From Echinococcus granulosus (taxonomy: Eukaryota > Platyhelminthes > Cestoda > Cyclophyllidea > Taeniidae), in assembly GCF_000524195.1 (NCBI RefSeq), contig NW_020170481.1:130462-194461 (forward strand): 64,000 bases of DNA, in the 5' to 3' direction. A program made the translations under genes and the position numbers. Below, piece by piece: positions 11,301 through 24,761 of the stretch; position 1 is the first letter of the stretch; every line of letters starts with the position of its first letter. The notes beneath the pieces are model-generated. The model saw nothing but the letters and a program-made list of their open reading frames with translations, was not told the DNA's origin and did not search any database.

Positions 11301-14300
11301 CAGTCATCGACAAGGGATGAGTCTTAGCGAAATCTTTCGCAAGATTTTCTCAAGCCCCGAACTCTACGATGAGTAAGTTGACCTCTTCTCTATTTCTTGA
11401 AAAATTTTGAGTAAATATCTGAATCATCGGTGACTATGCAATGACCTTAAACAGACCAATCTAATCGGCTAATCACAATTACCGCATTTCTTTGCAGAAC
11501 CACCGTAAACGAATCCAAGGCCAGTGGACGAAGTACCTATGACTTCAATAGTGCTATGCAGATGCTGGGATTAGACGAGCAAACCGACGCCAAAGACGAC
11601 TCATCAAGTGTTCAGGGTGGCTATCTATCCTTCCTCCATCTGCGACACCTCAAAATGCGTGATGTTCAACGCACCGTACAGCAAATACTTTAAAGTTGTC
11701 CTTTTTAGACTGGGAAAAGAGGTCCATTTAAGATTGGGCTTAAGTAACGCCAGTTCAAAAAATAAGTAAATAGTAGTATTGTTATCCTGCTAGGTAGTTC
11801 GGTAGCAATGAGAGCTGTCTCAATGGAAATGTATTGAATCTATGTCAAACAGACCAATTTTCACTTCTACTTTATTATTGTCCATATAAGTAGGGCGTTA
11901 ACTGGGGCTAAGGACAGTTTAAGTTGTCAAGAAGTCATTATTTTACTTCCATAGAATTTTTCTCCTTTAGTGCATCTCAGTCCTCAACTACTTTCGTTCA
12001 ATTGAACGCACACTGACAATCAATGATCAGGGATTGTCGCTAGGCGGCCGTGGAGCAGAACGAGTGTAAGACCTTCTTATGTTCTACTACTAAAGCTGGC
12101 TTCCATTACTAGCTACTTGACAAAGTTGAACCTACTTTCATCCCCATGTTTGTCTGCTAGGAGTCCCCAGAATCACCGAGCAGGGCCTGAGCTGCCTGGC
12201 CATCAGGGTGGCAGCAATAATCTCGTCGGTCATTCCTACCTATTCAGCACCCCACGTGATTTCAGGTAAAGAGACTCCAAATTTCGAAAGCTCCTGGAAT
12301 ATTTGAGAAGTGGACACAAAAACGCGGATCCGCAGGTGTTGAAGACATCCCTACAATTGAGTAACTAGGCAGTCTGATAGAGTCACCCATATGACGCAAC
12401 GAAACTACCAACTTTAACTTCCCTAGCCTTTGCAGTTTTAAGAGGAAGTTAAAATGCGCAAAACCTTTATGTATTTGGAATTGCAGTGAATTTTGCGTTC
12501 TGAAACGCTACTTAATTTTATATGAGTAGGTTTGCTGCCTCAATAATCCAAAAAAATTAATTAGTAGCACATTTTTACATGGCAAATGTCAATAGTTTAA
12601 TGCGAATCACATGTTGCCTTATTGATGGTCTACTATTTTTTCATATTTTTGCAAAAAAAAATACAGGATCAAGGAGAGTGAATTCATGCAGTTTGCAGAT
12701 GTGGAGAATCATGACGACTTCTACTACCACAAGGACTGTCGAATTCATGTTCGTGATCAAGTTGGCTACTGGATCGTCTACGATTGTGCATTGGATGATT
12801 TTAAGTAGGTCACTGCCTCTCTCCTGTACAGTGCAAAAATGGCCTTCCCATCGTAGTATCATCTCCGATTCCTTAAAAATCCCCTTTTTCATCCTTCAGT
12901 GAACTAGAGAGAGATCTCATGTTACTGGCAACTCATTTTATCCAAAAGGACAAGGCCATGCGCTCCGCCTCCAATTTTAAGCGTAAACAGACCGCTAATG
13001 AGGTGAGTGGGGTGTAAATGGCAATAAGGTCATTACTTAGACCAACAAAAATGAGTTCAACATCGCTAATTACGCACATCGGGAGGTGGATCGATTTGGT
13101 GTGCTTTATGACCTCTGGACAAATGAATGTGCCTTTCAGGAGGCAAAGAAAGAGGTGAGGAGTCGCCCTTTTCGCTCCCTCTCACCCCCTCCTACACAAG
13201 TCATTGTTAAGATAATCCGGATAAAGCACGTTTTTGCCCTGCCGTCCCTCCTCCTTCCTTCTAGCTAATGGATGTCTACATGGAAGCCTATCAGCACGTC
13301 TGTTCACGAGAGAGTCGTAGGCGGTTGGCTCAAGTAATGGTGGATTTGATGTACCAACGACCCCGGATTGAGCTCAACTGCACGTACTTTGTACTGGCCT
13401 ATCGCTATGAATGCGCCATTCTTCGACTTAAAACGGCCGTCATGAAGCATTGTCTCAATGCACAGGTGGGTCCACTTGAAGTTGACGGTTTTAGTGCACC
13501 TAAGGGAGCGATTTATTTGCTTAGACGTTACCAATGAAATACATTTTCCTTAACAGATTCAACAACAAAGGGAATACTTTATAAAATTGGGAACAACTGG
13601 TTCAGAGGATGGCTATCCAATTCCCCTCATCACTCATAACCCTATAAGTCCCAATTCGGATCAGTAGGTTTATGATAAGACTTGAATTAATCATGTTTAA
13701 AAAAATCCATTAATCAGATCCGTAGAAATCAACTGGCAAAACAATCAGAACTAACTTAATACAATTACTCAGTTGTGTTTGTTTAACTACTACCCCTTAG
13801 CCTTTCAGCCATGACAATAAGAAGTTAGACCAAAAAAATTTTGCTTGTCGTTCCCTCTTCTTTGGGCAAAAATGGGGGCCCTTTTAACGCACCTTTGCCT
13901 CTAATCAGACCAGCGCTGACGCCCTGTTACCTCCTGGAGTTGCAACCCTCCCTGGCAATGGCAGCCAACTTGGCTGAGGCAATGCAACAGGCAGTCAATG
14001 TGACCTTTGACATGCTAAATCCAACTCGTATGATCGATGAGTTGGTACTGGAGAAACGCTTCTATGAGGTTCTTCACTACGAGGTGTTAAATTTAGAACC
14101 TCCAGGACTCTCCTACACACAGGCTCTGCAAAGAGATGTAAGTTAGTGGATTCCTGCAGAAACGAGAACAGCGGATTATTTGTTGAATACCACCTGCCAT
14201 TCTCAGCTCTTCGCCAGCTCCTACGTAGAGGACGCAAAACAGATGTCCAATCTGTTGCGCGAGCGGTACTTCAGCATCCAGGATACAAATACTCGTGGAG

Positions 14301-17300
14301 ATAAGCAACAACGCAAGGCCTTCCTCCTTAACCACCTAGGTCAGATGCTTGATGTGGTGGTGTTGCGTCATCGTCTTATCACCTGTCTCTGGGAGACGGA
14401 AGTGCTGGCCAAGATCTACCTGCGCACTGCCATCGAAATGGGCTATGATGAATTCCACCTCTTCCTCCGGCCCCTCCAATTTGAGGCGGCTAAGTATAAG
14501 GAGGGTGTGGATGAGGCTAAATTGCCGCTCTACATCACTGCCATTCAGGATGATGACTCTGTTGTTGACAAGTGTGTCCGAGTGGGTAAAAATTCAAACG
14601 CACTTAGTGTTGATTGGACGATTCCTTAACCAATGAGCTTTTACGAGGAGAAGAAAATCGTCCGCCCGAGCGGAACTCTCCACTTGAACGCTAGCATCGA
14701 AATACCGGGCCTTAAGCACATCGAACACGTCCTCCAGCTTCAGTGATTGATGATGAAGAGGACTTCTTGTTAATCAGCCAATTCGGGAAATAAGACTACT
14801 GACATTAGTATTATCACTGATGGGTAAAATACGCTCCAAGTCACTTAGCTCCGGTTAACTCTCACATACATAACTACTCGTAAGGTGGGAATCCATGAGG
14901 CCTCAGAATCAACATTCCCATTATTAAGTGATGCTGTGATTGGTTATGCTCAGTTGTGCTTAACGTTGATTGGCCAACTTTAAGCCAATAAAATCTGCAC
15001 ATCTTTTCGTCAAATTGCCTTTCGATATGTTAATTGCCAAAAGTGTTTTATTGCAGCAGGAAGAGTGGAATGCCATATAAAATTTACAGAGACACAACAA
15101 AGTAAAAGAAGTGTCTCGAGACAATTTTTTACAGCTAGAGTTCTTCCCTCTGAAGTACTGTCATAAATTTCAGTTGCACTTATTAAAATAGCTAATTGAA
15201 GTGATTTTCCTTATTTCACATCAAGAAAGAAGCAGAGAATCAAAAAATGGTTTTGCTTTCATATAAGAATACAGATGGTTCCACTTTTCCTTCTTTTGAG
15301 AGTAGACATTCCTCATGTTGGTATTAAAACACTTAAGGTAAAAAAGCGACTGGAGATGTTTATCTGCAACTTTTTGGAGGTAATGTGTTAAGGCATATCA
15401 TTGTCTTATCATAACATCTTTTTATTTGGCAATGTGATAGATTCATTCCTTCCGCATTGCCATTGGCTATTCACGAGTTGGATGAAACGCATGTGGGGAA
15501 GTTCTCCTTCCGTGGAAAAGTAACTGTCGCTGAGGTAACCTCTCTTGTTGTCGCTTCCATCTTGACATTTCTCAATTTTTCTCTGATTCACTATCAAGTC
15601 ACGAGTCACACGTCCATTTTGCTACTTTATTAATTTAACCTATCCCCAGTTCTCCTGTCTTTTCTTGAGAACGAAAGAATGAGAAGGCAAACAAGAAAAT
15701 CAAACAATTATTCGAGAACAAGTGTGGTCGCAGTACATGGCGAATATGGATTGAAATAGGGGGAATGAGTGAATCATTTGGGAAGAACTACCAATAAATA
15801 ATTATTGTTTTAATAAATTGCCTTTTTGTTTTGTAGTTATGTGATGAACGAGGAGTAGAAAATTTGCTAGTAATTCTCAAGACCCAATTAACTCATAAAA
15901 ATGCCCTGATTGCGGCATTAATGTTAGCCTTCAATGCAACGCCCTCCTTCTACAGTTCAAATCTCAGTAGTCGAGCTAAGTGAGTTTAAGCCTTTTGCTA
16001 ACCCCGCAGGAATGTGGAGGGAATTTTTTCCCAAGTATGACTAACAAAGAGTAAGGAGGCGACAGATATAAATATTGTCTTTGTGAAGTACGCTAAAAGA
16101 GGATGATTCACTGACCTGTCAACTGCAGTCAAATAACTTTTTCAGGGTGACCCCGCTCTTCCTGCCTGTTTTTTCTTCTAACAAAAAAAACGGTTTTTTG
16201 GTTAACTTAAGGAAGGGGCGATCCACCGACCAGGAGGGCACTTCCCTAGCTGAATATACTGGCCTCTCGGGTGCTCAAATGGGCCCAACCCCACTAGCAT
16301 TGGAAAGGGCCTTTCATATGCCCTTTATGGACTTTCATCCGGAAGCCTTCTTCTCTGTCCAATTGGAAAAGGTGAAAAGCTGACTGAAAAAATTAAAGTA
16401 GCATAAGAAATGTTTCTTAACTTTTTTTGATCTTCATTTATCTTTTACTTAAGACTGCCTGTAGAGATCGTGTTATGAATCTGTTTGCACGAAAGACCGA
16501 AGCTACAGCAAAGTCCAAAAATCGCGCCAAGAATTCATCAATGGAAAGTGAGAAATTAAAGAGGTGCGATAAATTGTTCTTCCAATTTTACCTTACACCT
16601 TACAATGAATGGTTCCTCATCTTAACCCCCATTTTTACCTTTTAAGGGATCTCATCTCCCAGTTTTGTGACGACTATAGTCGGCGGGCACAGCAGACAGC
16701 TCTGCGTGGACAAATTATTGCCCTCTATGCCTCGCTCATTACGGTGCTCAGAAAGGTACCAAATATTTGGTAAGTAATAACTTTAATGGACGGACCCATC
16801 ATCTGCCCATTTATGGCCGACTTGAAGTACTACTGATAAGTAGTGATCAGAAGAATGAGTTGTTTAGATGAGCGGGTATCTGATAAATATCCTAAAGTTG
16901 AGGAATTGAAAAGCTTGTCTTCTTTTCAAAAAGATGGACCACTTCTCGCCCACCCACAGCATTTGAATGACCTTGATTTTATTGCGGTATGGGTCAATCA
17001 GAGCACGAGTTTAGAGACGTTCCAAGAAATGGTGATTAAAGGTGAAAACAAAATCATTTGTAGAGAATATTTTTCTCAATAGCATTTCTTAAAAGATCTC
17101 CTCTGACTTATTGATTTACGTTCTGCCATACCAGCGAGGAATTCTTTACCATTGGCACTATGTACGAGAAGAAAGGTCTCGACGATGACGCTGAGATGGC
17201 TAAGACGGATCCTCGAAAACTGCGTAAACGTGTACGCCGGGTGCTCTCGCTGGATGGAACACGATTCTACAACCTGTGGTTCATCCCTCACTTCCTTGAG

Positions 17301-20300
17301 GTGCTTTTTGTCTTTCGCCAACTTGACGATGAGGCCGCCACTCGGGCACTACGTTCCATGTGTCGGGTGGCCAGTGCACTGCACGATATTGTCCACTACC
17401 TTGTGGCATTTGCTAGACTCGGCATCAACGGCTCGAAGCTTTCGGCTGAACAGAGGGATCAAATTTATGCTATGGCTAGTGAGGTAGTTGATAGCTCCTT
17501 TCTAAATTGTGTTCTGGCTGATGTCTCTATTGGTCAACAAGCTTTCCCCACCCCTACCTCGGTTAGACTGTGAAGACCATGGTGCATGAGTTGCATCCCA
17601 CCTCCTCAATGGAATATGCCAATCGTTTAGCGGCTAACGCTGCTGCAAATAGTTCAACAGCTAAATTGGTAGTTGCGGGTACAACAGAATATCTGGCCGA
17701 GATTAACGAACAGCCTGCAGCCATGGTCACTCCGGAGGGACTCACTTTGCCCAATGGACAGAGCCTCCTTATTGATCAGGCTGTCGGTGGGTTTGCCTCA
17801 CTTAGAAATAGTCTTTACCTTTTTTTTTTAAACTGCAAATAACATTGTGAAATAAGTTACCATCAATAAGTACCATTCCCTACACTTATTCATTTTCTAA
17901 CTTAAATGCTTTCAATTCAGTAATATGTTCACTATCTACAGTTTTTACCTTACTTTCTCCCCTTGCAGAATTCAGCTTTTTGCCCAATACTGCCATTGAC
18001 ATTCCATTTTTTATTTGATTAACTGCTCATTTATTTTAGAGGAAATCAGTTCGTTTGATGGGGGTCCCATGTCAAATTTAGGTAAGGCTTGACAGCCATT
18101 TTTTACGTGCGTGTACAAGAATCAAGTCTGTCTGCCATTTTAATCACCTTTTAGCTCAAGAATTACGTGAAATTCAGACTCAAATTAATATGTTGCCTGA
18201 TCCACAAGATCCGGATCAAGTAGTGAATCTGTTGAACGCTCGTCGGGAATATATGTTCCTCCTTCTGGATGTATGTCTATCTAGTGTACTCAGTGAGACC
18301 TTCCTAGCTACTGGCAATGAGGAGGCTTACCGAGTAGGTGACTTCATGCCTGAGGGCAATCTTCTCTGACATTTTTACCTGATTAGGAAGCCTCTGTCCA
18401 TTGCCTCACCCGTTTGTCCCCTGTCTAGGAATTGGTAGATGGGAGCCGATTCCCTCTGGGTGAGATGAGCAATCGGTGTCAGCCAAGTCTGGAGGCCTTA
18501 GAGATGCCCATACCCGAGCCGCTAGAGCCTCAAGATGAACGGGCTTGCAAACTCTATCCTTGGTTGTCTTTCCTCAACTCCGCTGGTCCCTTCACCATTC
18601 AGTATCCTCGGTGGACACGGATTGAGTATAATATTCGTCTCTGTATGGCGGGTCTGAGGCATGTGGACAAGTGAGTTCCGAAGGTATTGGCATGACTTGC
18701 CGCGTATCCTTTTCTTGTGGGTAAAAGAACATTATCAATGGTTGGACGCGAGTGATAGATGTCCAAAGACCTTCAGTCAATTCATCGCCTTCTGTCGCCA
18801 TTGCACCAGACAATCACTTGTTAAATGGGGCATCATCTAAGAACAAGATAATTGGGAAGTAAAAGTGAGAAATACCAAGGAAGAAAAGCATGTTGTGATG
18901 AGACTACTTATCTATACCAATTCAGTAGTATGTTCCTACTTTAATTTAATAAACCAATCTAACTACCAATCCACCTGGAATCTCACCAGTTGAGTTCTTA
19001 TTTCTTGCCCCATCTTCACAGACCAACAGTTCACGGTGAGCTACTATCATTGATGTTGGCTCTGGAAGATGTCCTCGAGACCGGCGACGTGTTAGAGGCT
19101 TCAGCAGGTCAGCCACTGCCCGTCGAGGAGTACGAGAATTTGCACTACCTCCTCGGTCGTCGTTTTCGCAATAAGCGAAAGGAGGTCGCACAGTCGGCTC
19201 CCGTCGCGAATGCGGCTACTCCAAGTGGAGGTGGTGGTGGTGCTAGCAGAGGTGGTGCAGGAGCTGGTGGAGGTGCCGATGAGCCCGAGGCCAAGGATGA
19301 TGAACCAGGGCAATCTATTGCAGCCGTCTCGCACCCTGCACGCACCGAGACTGCGAGTAAGCAACTGATTGGCTAGCAACTTTATGATAATTTCTCTGCA
19401 GCCTTCAGCACACATTCTACTCTTAAAGCATTCCATCAGCTGGTGAAAGCGGCCAATTGAATAGGTCAATTCTTTTCACCGCTTTCTCTTCCTCTTTTTC
19501 GACAGCTAATGTAGAGGTCAAGTTAAGCATTGTGGAGACACCGATAGCAGCCTATGCCCTCATCAAGAAGTACCTCATCCTTCGAAAACGTGTTGAGCTG
19601 ATGAAACGAGAGTGGGGAAAACGTCGTTTGGGTCTCGAAAGCATTGACACTGCTGCCGCCTTTAAACAGTTTACGTGAGCTGGTGGATTTTAATCCACCA
19701 CCAACTTTTTGACTTTATTCAAGTAGTTTGACACTTGATTGGTAGCTTGACTGATTTGTAGACAAGTCTACCGTCGTGAACATCTCTTTCCTCTCTTACG
19801 AAGTCTATCTATCCAATACAAACAGCCGGAGATTTTTGCACTTGGACCGTTCCAAGAGACTGATGTGCAAATTTCCCCTAAAGGCATTCCAGAGATGGTG
19901 CTTCTACAACGACAGGTGAGGTCCACTGAGAGGGCTAATTTAATCACTTTTCCATCCCCTTCTTTAGCTGGTCAAGCTGATTGAAGCCTTTGAAAACTAT
20001 ATGATTGGAGACGTTCGAAAGATGTTGGTGAGGCAAATTGACCTTGTAATAAAGGAGAGAAATCGGGAAGAGGGCAACCTTCCTCTAGAGTTGTGGAAAA
20101 AGCCAGTAGGTCATTTTTCATCCTTTTTTTCTTAAATTGTCATCTGTTCTACCCAATTTGTCAATTAACTAAAAATGAAACTTTGAAATCAAGTGTCAAC
20201 ATATCACCTCTTAATCAATCTGTTGTCTACTTAAAAGCTGACATTTCATACCATAAAATTATTTGCAATTTCACTTCTTTGGCGTGTAACTGGTAGGTAA

Positions 20301-23300
20301 ATGGCCCCATAAACATTTCTGAACCTGACACTGACTTGTCAAAAGTAAACTACTCAAATAATTATTTGAAGTCGAGTAGCCAATCAGAATCCTAGATGGC
20401 TCCATGGATTCGGGATATCTCAACTAATCACTTTGTTGATTTATTTTTCCAAGGCAATGAAAGAATCCCTAACCGTACAACGACCCGCATTAGTGGATGA
20501 AGTTCTTGAGAACCTACTGGATGGAGCGCGTGAGGATACGGTGAAAAAAACCATAACGTTCGACACGGAGCATCTCAACAAATTTATCCAGAATGTCACC
20601 ATCGGTGTAATGCGAATGCAACGAGAGGCTTATGAGAAGTAGGTGATGTGACCTCGAGTTCACTCATTGGGTAGAAAGTAGAGCTTGATACAGTAGACCC
20701 TTTTTGCCAGGAGGTGGTGGGGAGGGGGAAGGGGCACTGGTCGTGTGTATACGTTTCCCTGTTGACTCCCAAAGTCAGCTGGAGTTCCTAGAAATAGAGC
20801 TGGGGACTGGACGAAGAGGTGTCATTTTCATACCCTAACGAGTACCTTTGAGTATCAAAATGGCCTAGAATGTTCGGGGAGAGGAAATAAAAACTTTTGG
20901 AACCGTTCCTGAGCCTATTTACGCCTTTTCCCCTTCAATGCTTTACTTTGGAATTTAATCAAGCCTACTCTCCTCATTCGTTGTTAGCTACGCCATGTAC
21001 TACGAGAACCTGCTTAAAAATCAGCACATGCTACTCTATGCCAGGGAGCGTGAGGTAGCCAGCTTGCGCGAACAGTTGAAGCAGAAGGAGTTGGAGACTG
21101 AGGTCAATGTCCAATTTCAAATGTCTGAACAAGCACACAACCTCCTTCTAGGTGAGATGGACCAGACGCGCCATATGTCTGCCTCCTTTTAAAACATCTC
21201 GTCTGACTGGTCTGTCTTGCAGAGGTGACAGCCCTGCGTGCCAAGTTGGCCGAGAACGCTGACCAGACGGTACACTCGGAGGCGAAGGTGCGCGATCAGG
21301 TGCGGCGGGAGTTCAGTGCCGCGATGCGCAAACTCTTTGCTCTCAGCTTCGAGCAGAAGGCGCGTATCGACGAATACCGCAACCATCTGCACGCGGTCAC
21401 ACTAAAACGCATCTCGGAGGTGCGTGATGAAGCTGCTCTGGAGATGGAGCGTATCAAGGAGAAGAGCGGCGCTAAGAGTTCTGCTGGTATGCCAATAGAG
21501 TCTTTCTACAACTTTTTCGGCGTTCACGGAACTGGAAAATTATATTCCTATATATATATCTCTCCTTGGACGATATCTCCCATCCTATCAGGCCCCATCC
21601 TTTGACGGTATCTAAAATGTCTTACTTTTTCTCTCTTCACCTTGGAAAAGAGGATGAATTAGCAGAGAGGAATCTTCGATTGTCTCGAGAGATCAACAAT
21701 ATTCACCAAAAGAATATTCACCTTCAACAGATGGTCTCCAGATTGAAGTCCATGAGCACCTGGAAGGAGAACACACTTCATTGCGTCTTTGAAAAGCAGG
21801 TACTGTCCAATAGATCTTGCTGTCCTCCTTCCATAGTTGGTAGGTAAAAGTGAATGAGAGCACTGGCGCCTCATCCTCCTCACTCATCTTCCACACTACC
21901 TTCTAAGTTCGCCTTGCTAAAAGTGAATTAGTAGGTGCACAGGAATGGAAGAAGCAAGACGCCAGTGTTTTTTTTTCTTGTCCATCTGTCCATCCCAGAT
22001 GAAAGCAGTTGAAGATCAGCGGAATAAGAGCAAGACCCAGGTGAACCGTTTGGGTATGCTCTCAGAGCAGCGTGTGCGAAACCTCTCCGAGGAGATGACC
22101 AAACTACGTGAGAATTTGAGCTCTACCCATAAGGAGCTGGATGATCTTCGACGTCAGCTGGACAAGGAGGTTTCTACACCTTGAATTTATCTAATATTTC
22201 TTTGCTTTTTTTCTTCCCGTGTTAATATTTTCCTTCCTTCCAGCTGAAGGACAAAGTGGAGAAGCGGAATATTGCAGAACGCAAAGCAGCAACCGAGAAA
22301 CAGATTGCCAACATCAAACAAATGCATATCGAAAAATTGGTGAGTCAAAACATTCCACGCAAAAACCTTATCAGAGGTTGTGCAGGCCATGGTGTTGACG
22401 GTAAATTTGACAGCTTTGACATTTTGAGATGCCCCCATATTTAAGCAGCAGGTTAATATGCCTTTAGCGGGTCTTCTTTTTTTCTTTGAAGAAAAAAGTG
22501 CCCTCGAGTTGTTCATACTTTCAGATGTCAGTTACTCATCCCATTTACTGGTAATGCCAGCCTAATCCTTCTTTTCCTACGCCTCAGCTGGGTGACATCG
22601 CAGGAAAGAATGAACACATAGCCGAGTTGAATGAGCAGTTGGCGGTACACGAGAAGACAAAACGTCAGGTCATAGAAAAGGCCATGCGTGACATTGACAA
22701 CCTGAAGAAGCGTTTGGCTGATGAACGCAAGCTCAAAAAGATTGCCATACACAAAGTTGACGATCTGCTCTCTCAGGTACGCTGATTAGATTGTGTTATT
22801 TGATCTGTCTTCTTGAACAAGATGGCAGTAAGTAGACTTCTACATTGGGGCAACTGTTTCGGGCAGAGCTGTGCAGTCCACTTCTGTGGCTCACTTACAG
22901 CCCTCGCTTTTCCAACCGAGTGGGTGATAGGATCTGCCTTTACTCCCTACACTTAATTTACCAAATCTCGTTGTGAATAGCAGAAAATGTCAAGGATGAC
23001 ACATCTAACAGACACGACTAGTGCTATTATCTGAGGAGATGAGATATAAGCTAAAGCGCATTTATTTCTACTTGCCCGCAGGTCTACGAATACGAGACAG
23101 CTTTTGCAATCAATCAGAGTAGGTTCTGCTCCATCTTTATAAAACCACTTTAATTGGGAAGCACACGTAATACTACTTAGCGATGCTATTTCAGCACCCG
23201 CACAAACAGGGAATACTGCAATTGTCGCCACACACCTCGGTGGCACCGATCAGAAAGGCATTGGTAGTGCCAAGTTCGGCGGCATCAAATCAGCTTGCAG

Positions 23301-23857
23301 GAAGTACAATTCCTCCATCACTGCGGTAAGGTTGATTGGCTGTTGTTTTGTAAAAGTAGTAGACGATTATTACCGAGAAGTTGGTATTAACATCTGTATA
23401 ATGCTTGAAATTCATAAGTTCCCGTCCTTCTTTTGCTTAGTATGATGACCTGCTGAAACGATTCAAAGTTCCTTATACACCTCAACATTACTTGGATCAC
23501 AGAAGGAAGATGGTAAGCTGTTTGGGAAGCTCGGCATTTTGTTCCAATGCCTCCTAATTCTATTCATCATGATATCTATACTTCACAGTTAGAGTTAAAA
23601 GGCTACAAAGGAGGCACCTTGACTCGGTTTTCAGTCATTAGTGTCAAATTAATCACATTTAAAAACCGTAACCCACAAAAGTGGGTGCGTCTACTTAAAT
23701 ATATAAGTAGCAGCTATTTGTGCTGCACTTCTAGGTGATGGTTCCACGACTTCAGCAACACATGGCACACGAGATTCTCAATGAACAACCACCAGCGACA
23801 CACGAGGAGGTTGTGGAGGCACAAAATCTAGAGGAGAAGCGGAAGTTCAACATCTAG
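8345..23857 (+). CDS. CCDC162-like large coiled-coil protein (DUF4549 family), about 44 exons
   Basis: The start is the ATG at 8345 (MDDEEDFLRIQEE). Early exons are 8345-8466, 8511-8694, 8729-8853, 8893-9076, 9118-9171 and 9210-9987. Exon-like blocks continue to the stop at 23855-23857, including 11227-11371, 12665-12806, 13265-13464, 13909-14139, 14206-14573, 15442-15540, 17134-17482, 18429-18670, 19021-19352, 20454-20640, 21225-21485 and 22588-22777. The protein is roughly 2,000 residues. Diagnostic-looking pieces are FDDFLIYWRAIIIKLQS, VLNYFRSIERTLTI, LMDVYMEAYQHV with QIQQQREYFIKL, and LCDERGVENLLVILK. From about 20450 on, the product is charged heptad coiled coil. Vertebrate CCDC162 has the same order of domains. 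The family's function is poorly known and it is often listed among ciliary or testis genes. Odd features are an Ala/Ser/Thr/Glu-rich low-complexity segment at about 9300-9720 and a Gly-rich one at 19227-19300. The boundary near 14573-14750 is unresolved, so a split into two genes is possible. Confidence 0.75.
9290..9720 (+). other. Low-complexity segment inside the CCDC162-like protein
   Basis: One long exon (9210-9987) encodes about 140 residues dominated by Ala, Ser, Thr, Glu and Gly, between the ordered block ending QMLNLVLEKGP and the one starting RASKKRGQTMTGGIE. It has no stop and continues in frame on both sides. It reads as a disordered insert within the N-terminal DUF4549 region. Confidence 0.6.
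20454..23857 (+). other. C-terminal coiled-coil region of the CCDC162-like protein
   Basis: Successive exons encode Glu/Lys/Arg/Leu-rich heptad sequence, for example REREVASLREQLKQKELE, RLGMLSEQRVRNLSEEM and DIDNLKKRLADERKLKK. The region ends in a short non-helical tail, EEKRKFNI, before the stop. Long parallel coiled coils are known for this family and suggest a structural or tethering role. Confidence 0.7.
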
Positions 23858-24761
23858 ACCCGTTGACCTTTGGAGATGGGCATCAGTCCTCGGTTAGGTG
23901 GTCCAGTGGCACATGCCAACTCTCACAAATACATTCAACATGCAAATGGAGATCCGACCATTGCAAATTCTCTCTTAAAGTAGCCGACAGGAGGTCGTAT
24001 GTTAGAGAAGCCAATTTTGAGGGTAGGAGTGAATGCTGACCAATTGACCTGACTTGGATGGGTCACGAAGAGAGCCAGAACACGCTTTCGCGTTTAAATT
24101 ATCAACTAATCCAGTCGTAAAAAGGCGCCTTAAATGATGCAGAGATTGACCTTAAAAAGTCCAGAAGAAAGTGGGGAGGGTGGAAGAACCATCGATTAGT
24201 TAGAATCTATTACTGTGATTTCAGTAGGACGTGATGGGCTTTTCTTCGGCGGTCTTACTAACCAACGTATGAAAACTGTGATGCATCGATTTCAGCTTAA
24301 AAATCCTTGGAAAGAGAAAATTTTAGATGAGGAACTTTAGTAAGAGAATCAGCCCTCTCATGGTGTAGAACTTTGACGAGCGATCCAAAATGAGTCCCGC
24401 CTGCGCGTAAACCAGATTCCTAAGTGCTTTGTGTGAGTGACTGAGTGAGCCTGTTAGCAGCAGCATCGTCTCGCACCTTTCATTCATGGAGAAGGTGTAT
24501 TGGGAGCAAAATATCGGAGCATTGTACTCCATGTTATTAGCGGAAGGGCGACTGATGCACTGAAATAAGACAGGGAGGGGGAAGAGGGTCGAATCATCAG
24601 AAGTAGGTGGGGAGTATTAGAGTAATGAGAAGTTGGAATATACATACAAAGATACGCGGAGAGGGATAGAGGACACGAGAAGCAGCATCCGGCTCGTATA
24701 TTCAACACTCGGGTGATTATGCTCACAGCCTTCGGGCAAGGATTGAGAAGACACCTTTTGA
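23858..24761. other. Convergent intergenic region between the CCDC162-like gene and ARL1
   Basis: Two genes converge here. I see no coding segment with recognisable content. The minus-strand open frames at 24323-24726 are partly Ser/Pro/Leu-rich and look like chance readings of ARL1 3' sequence. Confidence 0.5.

Noticed and set aside
24323..24726. Minus-strand open frames just downstream of the ARL1 stop
   Set aside because: The ARL1 terminal exon with its stop at 24762 is phase-consistent and full-length, so these frames are 3' flank.
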